Source of the DNA: an uncultured Verrucomicrobiota bacterium
Lineage (GTDB): Bacteria; Verrucomicrobiota; Kiritimatiellia; CAIQIC01; Lenti-01
Reading direction: 5' to 3'
DNA length: 64,000 nucleotides
Assembly: GCA_938003985.1 (NCBI GenBank)
Contig: CALKWZ010000048.1
Location: 31,461 to 95,460, forward strand
Under the pieces are notes generated by a model that did no database searches, was not told the DNA's origin, and was given only the letters and a program-made list of their open reading frames with translations. Shown one piece after another: positions 1 through 9,237 of the stretch (position 1 is its first letter; each line of letters opens with the position of its first letter). A program made the translations under genes and the position numbers.

Positions 1-1066
1 CGTCGGCGAAAACGACGAGATCCCCCGGCCGCAACTCGCCCGGAAAGCGATAGGTTCCGAACACGTCCCCCGCCAAGCACGTGCGGCCGGCGATCTGGTA
101 TTCGCGCCCGTCCGGCGGTTCGGGCTGCGCCAGCCGGGCCGAGGTTCCGTATATCAGGTGGTCCAGCATGTGGGGTTCGACGCCGGCATCGACGATGGCG
201 ACGTCGGCGTCGCTGCGGACGACGTCGAGGACGCGGGCGACGAGAAAACCGGCGCCGGCCACGGCCGCTTCGCCGGGTTCCAGATAGATCTGCACGCCAT
301 GGCGGCGGGAGAAGCCGGCGAGCGCGCCGCAGAAGTCGTCCAAGGGATACCCCGCCCCGGTGAACGAGACCCCGCCGCCCAAACTGACCCATTCCAGCCG
401 ATCGAGCAGGGAACCGAATGCTTCTCCGATGTGCGCAAGAATCCGCGCGAAGCTCGCGAAGTCGTCGTTTTCGCACTGGCAATGGAACATGAGTCCCGAC
501 AGCAGCGGCAGGACCTCTTCGATCTCCGCGCGGTTCCGGGCTCCGAGCCGGGAATGGGGACGGGCGGGATCGGCCAGGTCGAAATGGGAATGGCTGACGC
601 CGGGCTGGACCCGCAGCCCGAGCGGCATGCCGGCGACCCGCCCGCAATGGCGCTTCAGTTGCGAGACGGAGTTAAAAATGATTTTGTCGGCAAGCGTGCG
701 GACGTGCGCGATCTCGTCGTCGGAGAACGCGACGGAGTAGGCATGGGTCTCCTTCCCGAATTTCTCGTGGCCCAGCCTGGCCTCGAACAGGGAACTGGAC
801 GTGGTGCCGTCCAGGTATTCCCGCATCAGCGGGAAGACGCTCCACGCGGAAAAGCATTTCAGGGCCAGCAGCGACTTGGCGCCCGAACGTTCGCGGACCG
901 ACCGGATGACTTCCATGTTGGCGAGGAGCCGCGCTTCGTCGATCAGGTAGAACGGCGTCGGCGGCAACCCGGACGCTCCCCGCAGAAAATCATGGATGAA
1001 TTCCGCGCGTCGCACTTGCGGACGGCCATCCGCAGGCCGCCGCTCTTTTTTTTTCGGAAAAGACAT
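1..1066 (-). CDS. nspC: Carboxynorspermidine/carboxyspermidine decarboxylase, 3' end cut by the window edge
   Basis: This is a PLP-dependent decarboxylase of the alanine-racemase-fold (group IV) family. It would make norspermidine or spermidine from the carboxylated precursor in the cytoplasm. The start at 1066 reads MSFPKKKERR, and the PLP lysine lies in LLALKCFSAW near residue 70. Further on come FHCQCENDDF, the glycine-rich WVSLGGGVSFTGAGYPLD, the EPGEA segment and CLAGDVFG, which carries the catalytic Cys expected in NspC. About 355 residues are present and the last part lies left of base 1. The carboxyspermidine dehydrogenase partner is not in view. It is divergent from pckG. Exact substrate (norspermidine versus spermidine) cannot be told from sequence. 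Confidence 0.88.
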   Translation of the reverse strand, partial: MSFPKKKERRPADGRPQVRRAEFIHDFLRGASGLPPTPFYLIDEARLLANMEVIRSVRERSGAKSLLALKCFSAWSVFPLMREYLDGTTSSSLFEARLGHEKFGKETHAYSVAFSDDEIAHVRTLADKIIFNSVSQLKRHCGRVAGMPLGLRVQPGVSHSHFDLADPARPHSRLGARNRAEIEEVLPLLSGLMFHCQCENDDFASFARILAHIGEAFGSLLDRLEWVSLGGGVSFTGAGYPLDDFCGALAGFSRRHGVQIYLEPGEAAVAGAGFLVARVLDVVRSDADVAIVDAGVEPHMLDHLIYGTSARLAQPEPPDGREYQIAGRTCLAGDVFGTYRFPGELRPGDLVVFAD

Positions 1067-1139
1067 AGACTCGACATAGCGGCCCGCCCGATCCGCGGCA
1101 AGCAAAATCCGCCGTCCGCGGAGGATATGCCAACGGAAG

Positions 1140-1165
1140 GACATGCCAACGAATACGGGCATGTC
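1140..1165. promoter_or_regulatory. Inverted repeat in the nspC/pckG divergent spacer
   Basis: Arms GACATGCC (1140-1147) and GGCATGTC (1158-1165) surround a 10-base loop. A direct repeat ATGCCAACG occurs at 1127 and 1143. The spacer of about 195 bases between the two divergent genes holds no other signal that I can see. An operator for one or both genes is possible. This is a weak call. Confidence 0.3.
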
Positions 1166-1261
1166 GGAGATTTCCGCTTGCGGGCCCCGCGCCGAGCGGC
1201 TACAGTTCGCCGTCTTCCCGGAAGCCGTGCCGGATACCGGAATCAACCGAATGGATTCGAA

Positions 1262-3061
1262 ATGAAGACGAAAAACCAGAAGCTCCTGAATTGGGTCGAT
1301 GAAATCGCCGCCCTCTGCAAACCCGACGCCATCCACTGGTGCGACGGCTCGCAAGCCGAATACGACGCCATGATCAAGCTCATGGTCGACTCCGGCGCGG
1401 CCACGCCGCTGCCGAAGCGGCCCAACAGCTATCTGTTCCGCAGCGATCCCAGCGACGTGGCGCGGGTCGAAGACCGCACCTACATCGCGTCGCGGACCCA
1501 GGCCGAAGCCGGCCCGACCAACAACTGGATCGAGCCGGTCGAACTGAAGAAGACCATGACCGCCCTCTACGCCGGATGCATGCGGGGCCGCACCCTGTAC
1601 GTGATCCCGTTCAGCATGGGACCGGTCGGCTCCCCCATCGCGAAGATCGGCGTGGAAATCACCGATTCGCCCTACGTCGTGGTGAACATGCACATCATGA
1701 CGCGCGTCGGGGACAAGGTGATCGAGACGCTTGGAGCCGACGGCGAGTTCATCCCGTGCCTGCACTCCGTCGGCGCGCCGCTGGCGCCGGGCCAGAAGGA
1801 CGTGGCCTGGCCCTGCGCCCCGATCGAAAAGAAGTACATCGCCCACTTCCCGGAAGAGAACCTGATCTGGTCCTACGGCTCCGGGTACGGCGGCAACGCC
1901 CTGCTGGGCAAAAAGTGCCTGGCCCTGCGCATCGCCTCCACGATGGCCCGCCGCGAAGGCTGGATGGCCGAGCACATGCTCATCCTGCGCCTGACCAATC
2001 CGGAAGGCCGGCGCTTCCACGTCGCCGCCGCCTTCCCGAGCGCCTGCGGCAAGACCAATCTCGCCATGCTCCAACCGACCATTCCGGGCTGGAAGTGCGA
2101 GTGCATCGGCGACGACATCGCCTGGATGAAGGTCCGCGCGGACGGCCGCCTGTACGCCATCAATCCGGAAGCCGGTTTCTTCGGGGTCGCGCCGGGAACC
2201 AGCTACAAGTCCAATCCGATGGCCATGGATTCGATCAAGGAAAACACCATCTTCACCAACTGCGTCCTGACCGACGACGGCGACGTCTGGTGGGAAGAGA
2301 TGAACGTCGAGTGCAAGCACGGCATCGACTGGAAGGGCCAGGACTGGACGCCGGACAAGAAGGACGCCGACGGCAAGCCGGTCAAGGGCGCCCATCCCAA
2401 CGCGCGCTTCACCGCCCCGGCCCGCCAGTGCCCGGTCATCTGCCCGGACTGGGAAGATCCCAACGGCGTGCCGATCGACATCTTCGTCTTCGGCGGCCGG
2501 CGGTCCAAGCTGGTCCCGCTGGTGAGCCAGGCGTTCGACTGGGACCACGGCGTCTACATGGGCGCCACGGCCGCGTCGGAAGCCACCGCCGCCGCGCTGG
2601 ACGTCAAGAGCGCCATCCGCCGCGACCCGATGGCCATGCTGCCGTTCTGCGGCTACCACGTCGGCGACTACTGGCAACATTGGTTCGACATGGGCGACAA
2701 GCTCGGCGCCAAGGCCCCGCAGATCTTCTACGTGAACTGGTTCCGCAAGTCCCCGGACGGCAAGTGGCTGTGGCCCGGATTCCGCGAAAACGCCCGCGTC
2801 CTGAAGTGGATGTGCGAGCGCATCGAAGGCAAGGTCGGCGGCGTGGAAACCCCGGTCGGCACCGTGCCGAAACCCGGCGATCTGGACGTCGGCGGCCTGA
2901 AGATCAGCGAGGCCGAAATCGCCGAACTGCTGCGCATCGACGTGGACGGCTGGAAGGGCGAAGTGCCGGAGATCGAAGCCTATCTGAACAAGGCCGGCGA
3001 CCGCCTGCCGGCCCGCATGAAGGCGCAACTCGCCGCTCTCAAGAAGCGCGTCGGTCTTTGA
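1262..3061 (+). CDS. pckG: Phosphoenolpyruvate carboxykinase (GTP)
   Basis: It converts oxaloacetate plus GTP to PEP, CO2 and GDP, or runs in reverse in many fermenters. The protein has 599 residues, normal for the GTP-specific family. The kinase loop reads FPSACGKTNLAM with the hallmark reactive Cys. FGGRRS and the PAGR-like APARQCPV segment are also present. The start at 1262 (MKTKNQKLLNWVDE) is chosen because an in-frame N-terminal extension upstream reads into the divergent spacer and has no family similarity. No good Shine-Dalgarno is visible. A strong terminator follows. Confidence 0.96.
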   Translation: MKTKNQKLLNWVDEIAALCKPDAIHWCDGSQAEYDAMIKLMVDSGAATPLPKRPNSYLFRSDPSDVARVEDRTYIASRTQAEAGPTNNWIEPVELKKTMTALYAGCMRGRTLYVIPFSMGPVGSPIAKIGVEITDSPYVVVNMHIMTRVGDKVIETLGADGEFIPCLHSVGAPLAPGQKDVAWPCAPIEKKYIAHFPEENLIWSYGSGYGGNALLGKKCLALRIASTMARREGWMAEHMLILRLTNPEGRRFHVAAAFPSACGKTNLAMLQPTIPGWKCECIGDDIAWMKVRADGRLYAINPEAGFFGVAPGTSYKSNPMAMDSIKENTIFTNCVLTDDGDVWWEEMNVECKHGIDWKGQDWTPDKKDADGKPVKGAHPNARFTAPARQCPVICPDWEDPNGVPIDIFVFGGRRSKLVPLVSQAFDWDHGVYMGATAASEATAAALDVKSAIRRDPMAMLPFCGYHVGDYWQHWFDMGDKLGAKAPQIFYVNWFRKSPDGKWLWPGFRENARVLKWMCERIEGKVGGVETPVGTVPKPGDLDVGGLKISEAEIAELLRIDVDGWKGEVPEIEAYLNKAGDRLPARMKAQLAALKKRVGL

Positions 3062-3082
3062 TCGCCGGTTGACCGGGCGACG

Positions 3083-3119
3083 GAATCCGCAGTCCCGCGG
3101 TGGACTGCGGATTCTTTTT
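3083..3119 (+). terminator. Rho-independent terminator of pckG
   Basis: A perfect 13-bp stem (3083-3095 with 3102-3114, core ATCCGCAGTCC) with a 6-base loop is followed by TTTTT. It lies 22 bases past the pckG stop. Confidence 0.92.
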
Positions 3120-3150
3120 GCGGTAGATTCGCCGGGAAATCGCCGCTGTC

Positions 3151-3396
3151 ATGAAGAAAAAAGTCACCATCCGCTACTTCGCGCTCGTCGGTGCCCGGCG
3201 CGGCACGCAGACCGAGCCCTACGAAACCGAAGCCGCGACCGCCCGCCAGTTGCTGCACGAAATCCAGGCCGGCGGCCAGATCCCGCTGACCACCAATATC
3301 GTCAAGGCCGCCATCAACGACGAATTCGTCGAGTGGGACGCCCCCATCCAGGACGGCGACCAGATCACGCTGCTCCCGCCCTTCTCCGGCGGCTGA
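3151..3396 (+). CDS. MoaD/ThiS-family sulfur-carrier-like protein
   Basis: An 81-residue ubiquitin-fold protein ending in PPFSGG. The C-terminal Gly-Gly is the residue pair that MoaD/ThiS proteins use for adenylation and thiocarboxylation. The size fits MoaD (about 80 residues). No moaE, moaB, thiG or E1-like partner lies nearby, so whether it serves molybdopterin synthesis or another sulfur-transfer reaction is open. It is followed after 18 bases by a small membrane protein gene. Confidence 0.8.
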   Translation: MKKKVTIRYFALVGARRGTQTEPYETEAATARQLLHEIQAGGQIPLTTNIVKAAINDEFVEWDAPIQDGDQITLLPPFSGG

Positions 3397-3414
3397 GCGA
3401 CCGGCCCCGCGGCC

Positions 3415-3912
3415 ATGAAGGATTTTCCGCTGTCCGTTTTCGCCTCCGCCGCGCGGTCGACGGTCGGCGGCGTGCTGGCCTTCCAGGCCGGCTTGACGGG
3501 CGCCGGGCTCATCGTGTTCGCGGAAGGGCTGGACCGGGCCGGCACCTGGGTTTGGTGCCTTTTCGCGTGGATGGCGCTGGTTCCGTTCACCATCGCGCGG
3601 TTGTGGGGACTCCTGCTGGCGCCCGTCTTGGTCGTGTTGTTCTACGGCGCCGTTTGGCGCGAATGGAACCGGTTCGTCGTGGCCGGCGGAACGGCGCTCG
3701 CTCTCGCGGCGACAACGCTGGTTTGCGCGCGGCACAATCCGTTCGCAGATCGAACCTCCGCCACGGCGTTCGGAATCACCGCGGGATCTGCCTTGGCGTT
3801 GATCGCGCTCGGTGCGGCGCTAGAAATCCTGAAAACCCGCGTGTCGGTAAATCGACGTCCGCCCCCGCCCCGTCCGCCGACAGATGCGACTACCGGCGAC
3901 TCCCCACCGTAA
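3415..3912 (+). CDS. Small hypothetical membrane protein
   Basis: 165 residues with four hydrophobic stretches (about 15-38, 44-63, 82-98 and 117-135) and a proline-rich, hydrophilic tail (RRPPPPRPPTD). I do not recognise a family. It follows the MoaD-like gene closely, so the two may be co-transcribed. It converges on the hemolysin III gene. Confidence 0.6.
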   Translation: MKDFPLSVFASAARSTVGGVLAFQAGLTGAGLIVFAEGLDRAGTWVWCLFAWMALVPFTIARLWGLLLAPVLVVLFYGAVWREWNRFVVAGGTALALAATTLVCARHNPFADRTSATAFGITAGSALALIALGAALEILKTRVSVNRRPPPPRPPTDATTGDSPP

Positions 3913-3934
3913 TCCTTCCGGGCCGCGCCGCCGG

Positions 3935-4585
3935 CTACCTCGGCAGCACGTGCCAGAGGATGGCGAAGTAGTGGCAGGCGCCGCCCGCCAGCACCGCCAG
4001 GTGCCAAAGCGCGTGGTGGTATTTCACCCGCTTGAAGAGATAGACGACGGCCCCGAGCGTGTAGCACAGCCCGCCCGCCACCAGCCAGCGGATGCCCGCC
4101 GGCGACATCTGCTCCAGCAGCGGCTTCAGGGCGAACACGATGATCCATCCCATCACCAGGTACAGCGCCGTGCTCGCGCCCTTGAACCGCCCCGTGAAGA
4201 AGCCCTGGAACACCAGCCCCGCCGCCGCGATGCCCCACACGATCCCGAACAGCGTCCACCCCAGCGCTCCCCGCAGCGTGATCAGCATGAACGGCGTGTA
4301 GCTGCCCGCGATCATCAGGAAGATCATCTCGTGGTCCAGCACGCGGAACACCCGCTTGACCCGCGGCCACGGAAAGCTGTGGTAGAGCGTCGACGTCGTG
4401 AACATCAACACCATCGCGGCCCCGTAGATCGCGCACGGCACCACTTGCCACGCGCCTTCGCCGCGCGTCGCCGCCGCCACCATCAGCACCGCCAGGCCCG
4501 CGATCGCCAGCAGCGCGCCGATCCCGTGCGTGATCGCGTGCGCGATCTCTTCGCCGAACGTGTACTTGGAGGGCTGGTAGCTCAT
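3935..4585 (-). CDS. Hemolysin III / PAQR-family membrane protein
   Basis: 216 residues with about seven membrane segments and family landmarks: EEIAHAITHGIGALLAIAG at the start, STLYHSFPW, LDHEMIFLMIAGSYTPF in the middle and HALWHLAVLAGGACHYFAI at the end. The conserved Ser, His and Asp residues of the PAQR metal site are present. Bacterial members (YqfA/HlyIII) are inner-membrane proteins linked to membrane-lipid homeostasis; haemolysis itself is doubtful. It is downstream of hydA on the same strand, with two hairpins in between. Confidence 0.88.
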   Translation of the reverse strand: MSYQPSKYTFGEEIAHAITHGIGALLAIAGLAVLMVAAATRGEGAWQVVPCAIYGAAMVLMFTTSTLYHSFPWPRVKRVFRVLDHEMIFLMIAGSYTPFMLITLRGALGWTLFGIVWGIAAAGLVFQGFFTGRFKGASTALYLVMGWIIVFALKPLLEQMSPAGIRWLVAGGLCYTLGAVVYLFKRVKYHHALWHLAVLAGGACHYFAILWHVLPR

Positions 4586-4599
4586 CTGTTTTCAGACCT

Positions 4600-4661
4600 C
4601 CATGGCCTTGCGCCATGGATGAATCAGGTTCGTCCGCCGACATGGCCAGCGGACCTGATTC
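4600..4661 (-). repeat. Two hairpins between hydA and the hemolysin III gene
   Basis: The first has 7-bp arms CCATGGC/GCCATGG (4600-4606, 4612-4618), just upstream of the hemolysin III start. The second has arms GAATCAGGT/ACCTGATTC (4621-4629, 4653-4661) plus an inner CCGC/GCGG pair. There is no U-run, so this could be a processing or attenuation structure rather than a canonical terminator of the hyd operon. Confidence 0.5.
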
Positions 4662-4694
4662 ACCCACCACGCAAGGGGACGGGGGTCTCGGAGA

Positions 4695-6449
4695 TCACCG
4701 CTTGTATTTCTTCCGCTTGCTGTAGCCCGTGTGCAGGAGCTGGTGCGATTTCTTGCCCAGCGGCGCGCCGAGGAAGTCGGCGTAGAGCTTCTGGACCATC
4801 GGGTTTTCGTGCGAGCAGCGGAACGCGCTCTTCTCGTCGTCGCGGTAGATGCCCGCCGCGCGCTGCTTGCGGATCTCGTCGGTCGCGCCGTAGGGCTGCC
4901 CGCCGCCGCCCACGCAGCCGCCGCGGCACGCCATCACTTCGATGAAGTGGTACGGCGTTTCCTTGCCCTTGGCGCGCGCGTCGCGGACCTTGTCGAGCAC
5001 CTTCTCGATGTTGCCCATGCAGTGGGCCACCGCCACGCGGACGTCTTTGCCGGCCACTTTCAGCGTCGCTTCCTTCACGCCGTCGAGGCCGCGGATGTCC
5101 TTCAGCTCCATCGACGGCAGGCGCTCCTTCGTCAGCGCCCAGTGGGCGGTGCGCAGCGCCGCTTCCATCACGCCGCCGGTCACGCCGAAGATCGTGCCCG
5201 CGCCCGTGTAGTCGCCCAGCAGCGAGTCCACGCGCTCGTCCTCGGGCAGGTTCCGGAAATCGATGCCGGCGCTCTTGATCATCCGGCACAGCTCGCGGGT
5301 GGTGAGCGAAATATCGATGTCCTGCTGGCCTGAGCTGCTCATTTCCGCGCTGCGCTGGATCTCGAACTTCTTGGCCGTGCACGGCATGATGGACACCACG
5401 AAGAGGTTCTTCGGGTCGATGCCCATCTTCTCGGCGTAGTACGTCTTCGTCAGCGCGCCGACCATCGCCTGCGGCGATTTCGCCGTCGAGAAGTTCGGAA
5501 TGAAGTCCTGCGCGAACTTCTCCATGTAGTCCGTCCACGACGGGCAGCAGCTCGTGATCAGCGGCAGTTCGCCCTTGCCGTGCACGAAGCGCTCGATGAA
5601 TTCCGTGCCCTCTTCCATGATGGTGAGGTCGGCGCCGAAGTTGGTGTCGAACACGGCGTCGAAGCCCAGGCGCCGCAGCGCGGCGTAGATCTTGCCCGTC
5701 AGCAGCGTGCCGGGTTCGTAGCCGAAGTCTTCGCCCAGCGCCACGCGCACGGCGGGCGCGATCTGCACCACGCAGTGCTTCGTCGGATCGTTCACCGCCG
5801 CGTAGACTTCCTTCGCGTGGCTGTGCTCGTAGATCGCCCCCACCGGGCAATGCGCGGAGCACTGGCCGCACTTGATGCACGGCGACTCGTTCAGGGTCAC
5901 GTCCGCCGCCGGCGCGATGCGCGATTTCTCGCCGCGCCCGATGAATTCAATCGCCCAGACGCCCTGCATCTGCTGGCAGACGGCCGCGCACCGGCCGCAC
6001 AGGATGCACTTTTCCGGGTTCAGGATCAGGCTGCCCGTGCTGTCGTCTTCCGGCAGGTCGCGCAGGCGCTTGCCGAACGGCGCCTCGCGGATGCCGAACT
6101 CGGCGGCCAGCCGCTGCAGCTCGCAGTTGTTGTTGCGCGGGCACTGCAGGCAGTCGTCCGGATGCGTGGACAGGATCAGCTCGATGACCGTGCGCCGGAT
6201 GCTCCACAGCTCCGGATCGTGCGTGACGATTTCCTGGCCTTCCGCCACGGGCGCGGTGCACGCGCGCACCAGCTTGTTGAGGCCCTTGACCTTCACCACG
6301 CAGATGCCGCACGCGGCCCACGCCGGCAGGTCCGGGTGGTAGCACAGGCTCGGGATCTTCACGTGCGCCTGCTTCGCCGCGTTCAGGAGGTTCGTCCCTT
6401 CGGGCACCTCGAGCTCCAGCCCGTTGATCTTCAGTTTGACCATTTTCAT
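4695..6449 (-). CDS. hydA: [FeFe] hydrogenase catalytic subunit (HydA/HndD type)
   Basis: 584 residues. In order: an N-terminal [2Fe-2S] ferredoxin domain (about 1-80), the His-Cys3 [4Fe-4S] motif HPDDCLQCPRNNNC, two [4Fe-4S] motifs (CILCGRCAAVC and CIKCGQCSAHCPVG), and the H-cluster domain with L1 TSCCPSW, L2 MPCTAKKFE and L3 EVMACRGGCVGGGGQP. A C-terminal small-subunit domain ends at about 575. All H-cluster cysteines are present. It is the last gene of the hyd operon, 13 bases after hydB. The subunit set matches NAD(H)-linked, potentially electron-bifurcating enzymes of anaerobes (Hnd, HydABC). The HydEFG maturases are not in this window. Confidence 0.97.
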   Translation of the reverse strand: MKMVKLKINGLELEVPEGTNLLNAAKQAHVKIPSLCYHPDLPAWAACGICVVKVKGLNKLVRACTAPVAEGQEIVTHDPELWSIRRTVIELILSTHPDDCLQCPRNNNCELQRLAAEFGIREAPFGKRLRDLPEDDSTGSLILNPEKCILCGRCAAVCQQMQGVWAIEFIGRGEKSRIAPAADVTLNESPCIKCGQCSAHCPVGAIYEHSHAKEVYAAVNDPTKHCVVQIAPAVRVALGEDFGYEPGTLLTGKIYAALRRLGFDAVFDTNFGADLTIMEEGTEFIERFVHGKGELPLITSCCPSWTDYMEKFAQDFIPNFSTAKSPQAMVGALTKTYYAEKMGIDPKNLFVVSIMPCTAKKFEIQRSAEMSSSGQQDIDISLTTRELCRMIKSAGIDFRNLPEDERVDSLLGDYTGAGTIFGVTGGVMEAALRTAHWALTKERLPSMELKDIRGLDGVKEATLKVAGKDVRVAVAHCMGNIEKVLDKVRDARAKGKETPYHFIEVMACRGGCVGGGGQPYGATDEIRKQRAAGIYRDDEKSAFRCSHENPMVQKLYADFLGAPLGKKSHQLLHTGYSKRKKYKR

Positions 6450-6462
6450 CGTCGTCCCCTTC

Positions 6463-8250
6463 TCAGCGGCGGCTCACGGCGCCGAACTTGCACGCCTTCA
6501 GGCACTCGCCGCACTTGATGCAAATCTCCTGCCGGATCTCGTGCGGTTTCTGCCGCTCGCCCGCGATCGCGTCGACCGGGCACTTGCGCGCGCACAGCGT
6601 GCAACCGATGCACTTGGCCGGATCGATCATGTAGGCCACCAGCTGCTTGCACTTGCCGGCCGGACAGCGCTGCTCGTCGATGTGCGCCGCGTATTCCGCC
6701 TCGAAATACTTCATGGTGGACAGCACCGGGTTCGGCGCCGTCTGCCCCAGGCCGCACAGCGCCGCCTTCTGCATCGCGACGCCCACCTCGCGGATCTTGT
6801 CGAGATCGCCGCGCGTCCCCTTGCCTTCCGCGATCTTCTCCAGCAGGTTCAGCAGCGTGCGCGTGCCGATCCGGCACGGCGCGCACTTGCCGCAGCTCTC
6901 GTCCACGCAGAACTCCTGGTAGAACCGGGCCACGTCCACCATGCAGTCGTCTTCGTCCATGACGATCATGCCGCCGGAGCCCATGATGGAGCCCAGCGCC
7001 TGCAGGTGCTCGTAGTCGATCGGCGTGTCGAGGTAGTCCGCCGTGATCACGCCGCCCGAGGGCCCGCCCGTCTGCACGGCCTTGAACTTCTTGCCGCCGC
7101 GGATGCCGCCGCCGATGTCGTAGATGATTTCCCGCAGCGTGATGCCCATCGGCACTTCGATGAGGCCGGAGTTGTTGATCTTGCCCGTCAGCGCGAACAC
7201 CTTCGTGCCCGTGCTCTTGGGCGTGCCGATCTTCGCGAACCAGTCGCCGCCCCGCAGGATGATGACCGGCACGTTCGCGTAGGTCTCCACGTTGTTGATG
7301 ACCGTCGGCTTCTGCCACAGGCCCGACACCGCCGGGAACGGCGGCCGGGGAATCGGCATGCCGCGCTTGCCCATCGTCGAGGCCAGCAGCGCCGTTTCCT
7401 CGCCGCAGACGAACGCGCCCGCGCCCAGCCGGATCTCCACGTCGAAGTCGAAGCCCGTGCCGAGGATGTCCTTGCCCAGCAGGCCGTATTCGCGCGCCTG
7501 CTTGATCGCCGTTTCCAGATGCTCGATCGCCAGCGGGTATTCCGCGCGGATGTAGACCACGCCCTTGCTCGCGCCGATCGTCCGGCCCGCGATCGCCATC
7601 GCCTCGAGGACCGAATGCGGATCGCCTTCGATCGTGGACCGGTCCATGTAGGCGCCCGGATCGCCTTCGTCCGCGTTGCACACGACGTATTTCTGGTCGG
7701 CGGCGGCTTCCTTCGAGAACTTCCACTTCATCCAGGTCGGGAAGCCCGCGCCGCCGCGGCCGCGCAGGCCCGACTTGCGCATCTCGTCCACCACCTGGTC
7801 CGGCGTCATTTCCGTCAGCACCTTGGCCAGGGCCGCGTAGCCGTCGCGGGCGATATATTCGTCGATCTTCTCCGGATCGATCACGCCGCAGTTGCGCAAC
7901 ACGATGCGGAACTGCTTTTGGTAGAACGAAATGTCCTCCAGCTTCGTGTTCAGGTGGCTCTGGCTCTTGTCGTAGAGCAGCCGCTTCACCGGCCGGCCCT
8001 TGATCACGTGTTCGGCCACGATTTCCTTCGCGTCCGCCGCCTTCACCGTCACGTAGAACGTCTCGTCGGGCAGGATCTTCACGATCGGGCCCTTCTCGCA
8101 GAAGCCGAAACAGCCCGTGCGCACCACCTGCGCCTCGGCCTGCGCGCCCTGCTCGGTGATTTCCTTCTTGAGCGCGTCGTAGAGCTCGGCCCCGTGGCTC
8201 GCCACGCAGCCCGTCCCGCCGCAGACCAACAGATAGGTTTTGATCGCCAT
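6463..8250 (-). CDS. hydB: NADH-binding, flavin subunit of the [FeFe] hydrogenase (HydB/HndC, NuoF-like)
   Basis: 595 residues from the ATG at 8250, preceded by GAGGAG. There is an N-terminal thioredoxin-like [2Fe-2S] domain (CGGTGC and TGCFGFC). The NuoF core shows GRGGAGFPTWMKW for FMN and CNADEGDPGAYMDR for NADH. The [4Fe-4S] motif SCGKCAPCRIGT follows, then a C-terminal two-cluster ferredoxin (CIGCTLCARKC and CIKCGECLKACKFG). This is the branch-point subunit where NAD(H) electrons enter or leave in bifurcating hydrogenases. An upstream in-frame extension overlaps the next gene and was not used. Confidence 0.96.
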   Translation of the reverse strand: MAIKTYLLVCGGTGCVASHGAELYDALKKEITEQGAQAEAQVVRTGCFGFCEKGPIVKILPDETFYVTVKAADAKEIVAEHVIKGRPVKRLLYDKSQSHLNTKLEDISFYQKQFRIVLRNCGVIDPEKIDEYIARDGYAALAKVLTEMTPDQVVDEMRKSGLRGRGGAGFPTWMKWKFSKEAAADQKYVVCNADEGDPGAYMDRSTIEGDPHSVLEAMAIAGRTIGASKGVVYIRAEYPLAIEHLETAIKQAREYGLLGKDILGTGFDFDVEIRLGAGAFVCGEETALLASTMGKRGMPIPRPPFPAVSGLWQKPTVINNVETYANVPVIILRGGDWFAKIGTPKSTGTKVFALTGKINNSGLIEVPMGITLREIIYDIGGGIRGGKKFKAVQTGGPSGGVITADYLDTPIDYEHLQALGSIMGSGGMIVMDEDDCMVDVARFYQEFCVDESCGKCAPCRIGTRTLLNLLEKIAEGKGTRGDLDKIREVGVAMQKAALCGLGQTAPNPVLSTMKYFEAEYAAHIDEQRCPAGKCKQLVAYMIDPAKCIGCTLCARKCPVDAIAGERQKPHEIRQEICIKCGECLKACKFGAVSRR

Positions 8251-8267
8251 CGCCGTCTCCTCTTCCC

Positions 8268-8660
8268 CTATTTCCGGACGATGTCCGCCGCCGGCTTGTC
8301 GAACACGTGGTCGTTCACCAGCAGCTTGCGGACGACGTGCTGGTTCACGATCTTGCGCGCCGTGTCCGCGTCCACCTTGCCGTAGACCACCGTGGGCATG
8401 CCGGGCACCAGCACTTCCACCGTCGGCTCGCTGTGGCACAGGCCCATGCAGCCCGTCTGGCGGATCGCCACGTTGCCCAGCCCCGCCTTGTCCAGCTCGT
8501 CCACCAGCACGTCGAAGGTGCGCTTCGCCTCCGCCGCGATGCCGCACGTGCCCATGCCCACGATGATCTGCACGTCCTTGTGCGCCGCGTCGCGGGGATT
8601 CATCTCCGCGTGCTTCGCTTCGCGCAGTTTCTTCAGGTCAGCCAACGTCAATTTCGCCAT
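8268..8660 (-). CDS. HndB-like [2Fe-2S] ferredoxin protein
   Basis: 130 residues, a thioredoxin-like [2Fe-2S] domain with cysteines in GMGTCGIAAEAKRTF and QTGCMGLCHSEPTVEV. Proteins of this type (HndB) sit between the HydC- and HydB-like genes in Hnd-type clusters and probably relay electrons. It overlaps the preceding HATPase gene by 23 bases and is 17 bases from hydB. Confidence 0.9.
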   Translation of the reverse strand: MAKLTLADLKKLREAKHAEMNPRDAAHKDVQIIVGMGTCGIAAEAKRTFDVLVDELDKAGLGNVAIRQTGCMGLCHSEPTVEVLVPGMPTVVYGKVDADTARKIVNQHVVRKLLVNDHVFDKPAADIVRK

Positions 8661-9210
8661 GTTGCACCTCGTTGCGGATCTCTTCCTCGTTGGAAGAGAA
8701 AAATTTCTTCATCAAGCCCAGCGTCCCGGCCTGTTCCAGGTCGCCCAGCGCGGCCGCCAGTTCCGACCGCCGCACCTCGTACGCCCGGCCGTTTTCCTCG
8801 CGGCGCACCGCCAGCTCGCAGGCGCCGGGAAACGCCATCAGCTCCGTCAGCGTCGCCGCCGCGTCGCCCAGCGGCGGCGCATCCACGTGCGCCAGGTCGA
8901 ACGCCAGCCGCACCGTCGTGCCGCGGCCCGGCGCCGATTCGAGCGCGAACGAGCCGCCGCACTGCTCGGCCGCCTGCTTCGCGAACGGCAGGCCCAGCCC
9001 GACCGTCCGGCCCGGATGCTTGCCCGCTTCCGACCAGAACGGATCCAGCGCCTGCCGCGCCGTCGCCGCGTCCATCCCGCGGCCGTCGTCGCGCACCGAC
9101 ACCTCCAGCCGCGGCCCGCGCCGGACCAGCTCCAGCCGCACCTCGGCCGCGCCGGCCTCGAAGGCGTTCTGCACGAGCTCCGAAACCGCGTCGCATATCG
9201 TCGCCTGCAT
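8638..9210 (-). CDS. Histidine-kinase-like ATPase in the hydrogenase operon
   Basis: 190 residues. The GHKL fold is shown by the N-box SELVQNAFEAGA, the G1 box VRDDGRGMD and the G2-like TVGLGLPFAKQAAE. The C-terminal 80 residues have no recognised domain. It lacks a dimerisation/phosphoacceptor domain and a membrane segment, so it resembles a soluble sensor or anti-sigma-type kinase. It lies inside the hyd operon and overlaps the next gene, which implies co-translation. HATPase genes recur in [FeFe] hydrogenase clusters of anaerobes, but their target is not established. Confidence 0.85.
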   Translation of the reverse strand: MQATICDAVSELVQNAFEAGAAEVRLELVRRGPRLEVSVRDDGRGMDAATARQALDPFWSEAGKHPGRTVGLGLPFAKQAAEQCGGSFALESAPGRGTTVRLAFDLAHVDAPPLGDAAATLTELMAFPGACELAVRREENGRAYEVRRSELAAALGDLEQAGTLGLMKKFFSSNEEEIRNEVQHGEIDVG

Positions 9211-9237
9211 GGGTCCGCTCCGGACGCCGCCGGACGC

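Noticed and set aside
158..1261. Long N-terminal extension of pckG on the plus strand
   Set aside because: The extension is antisense to nspC, which has clear family motifs; pckG begins at 1262 with a canonical N-terminus.
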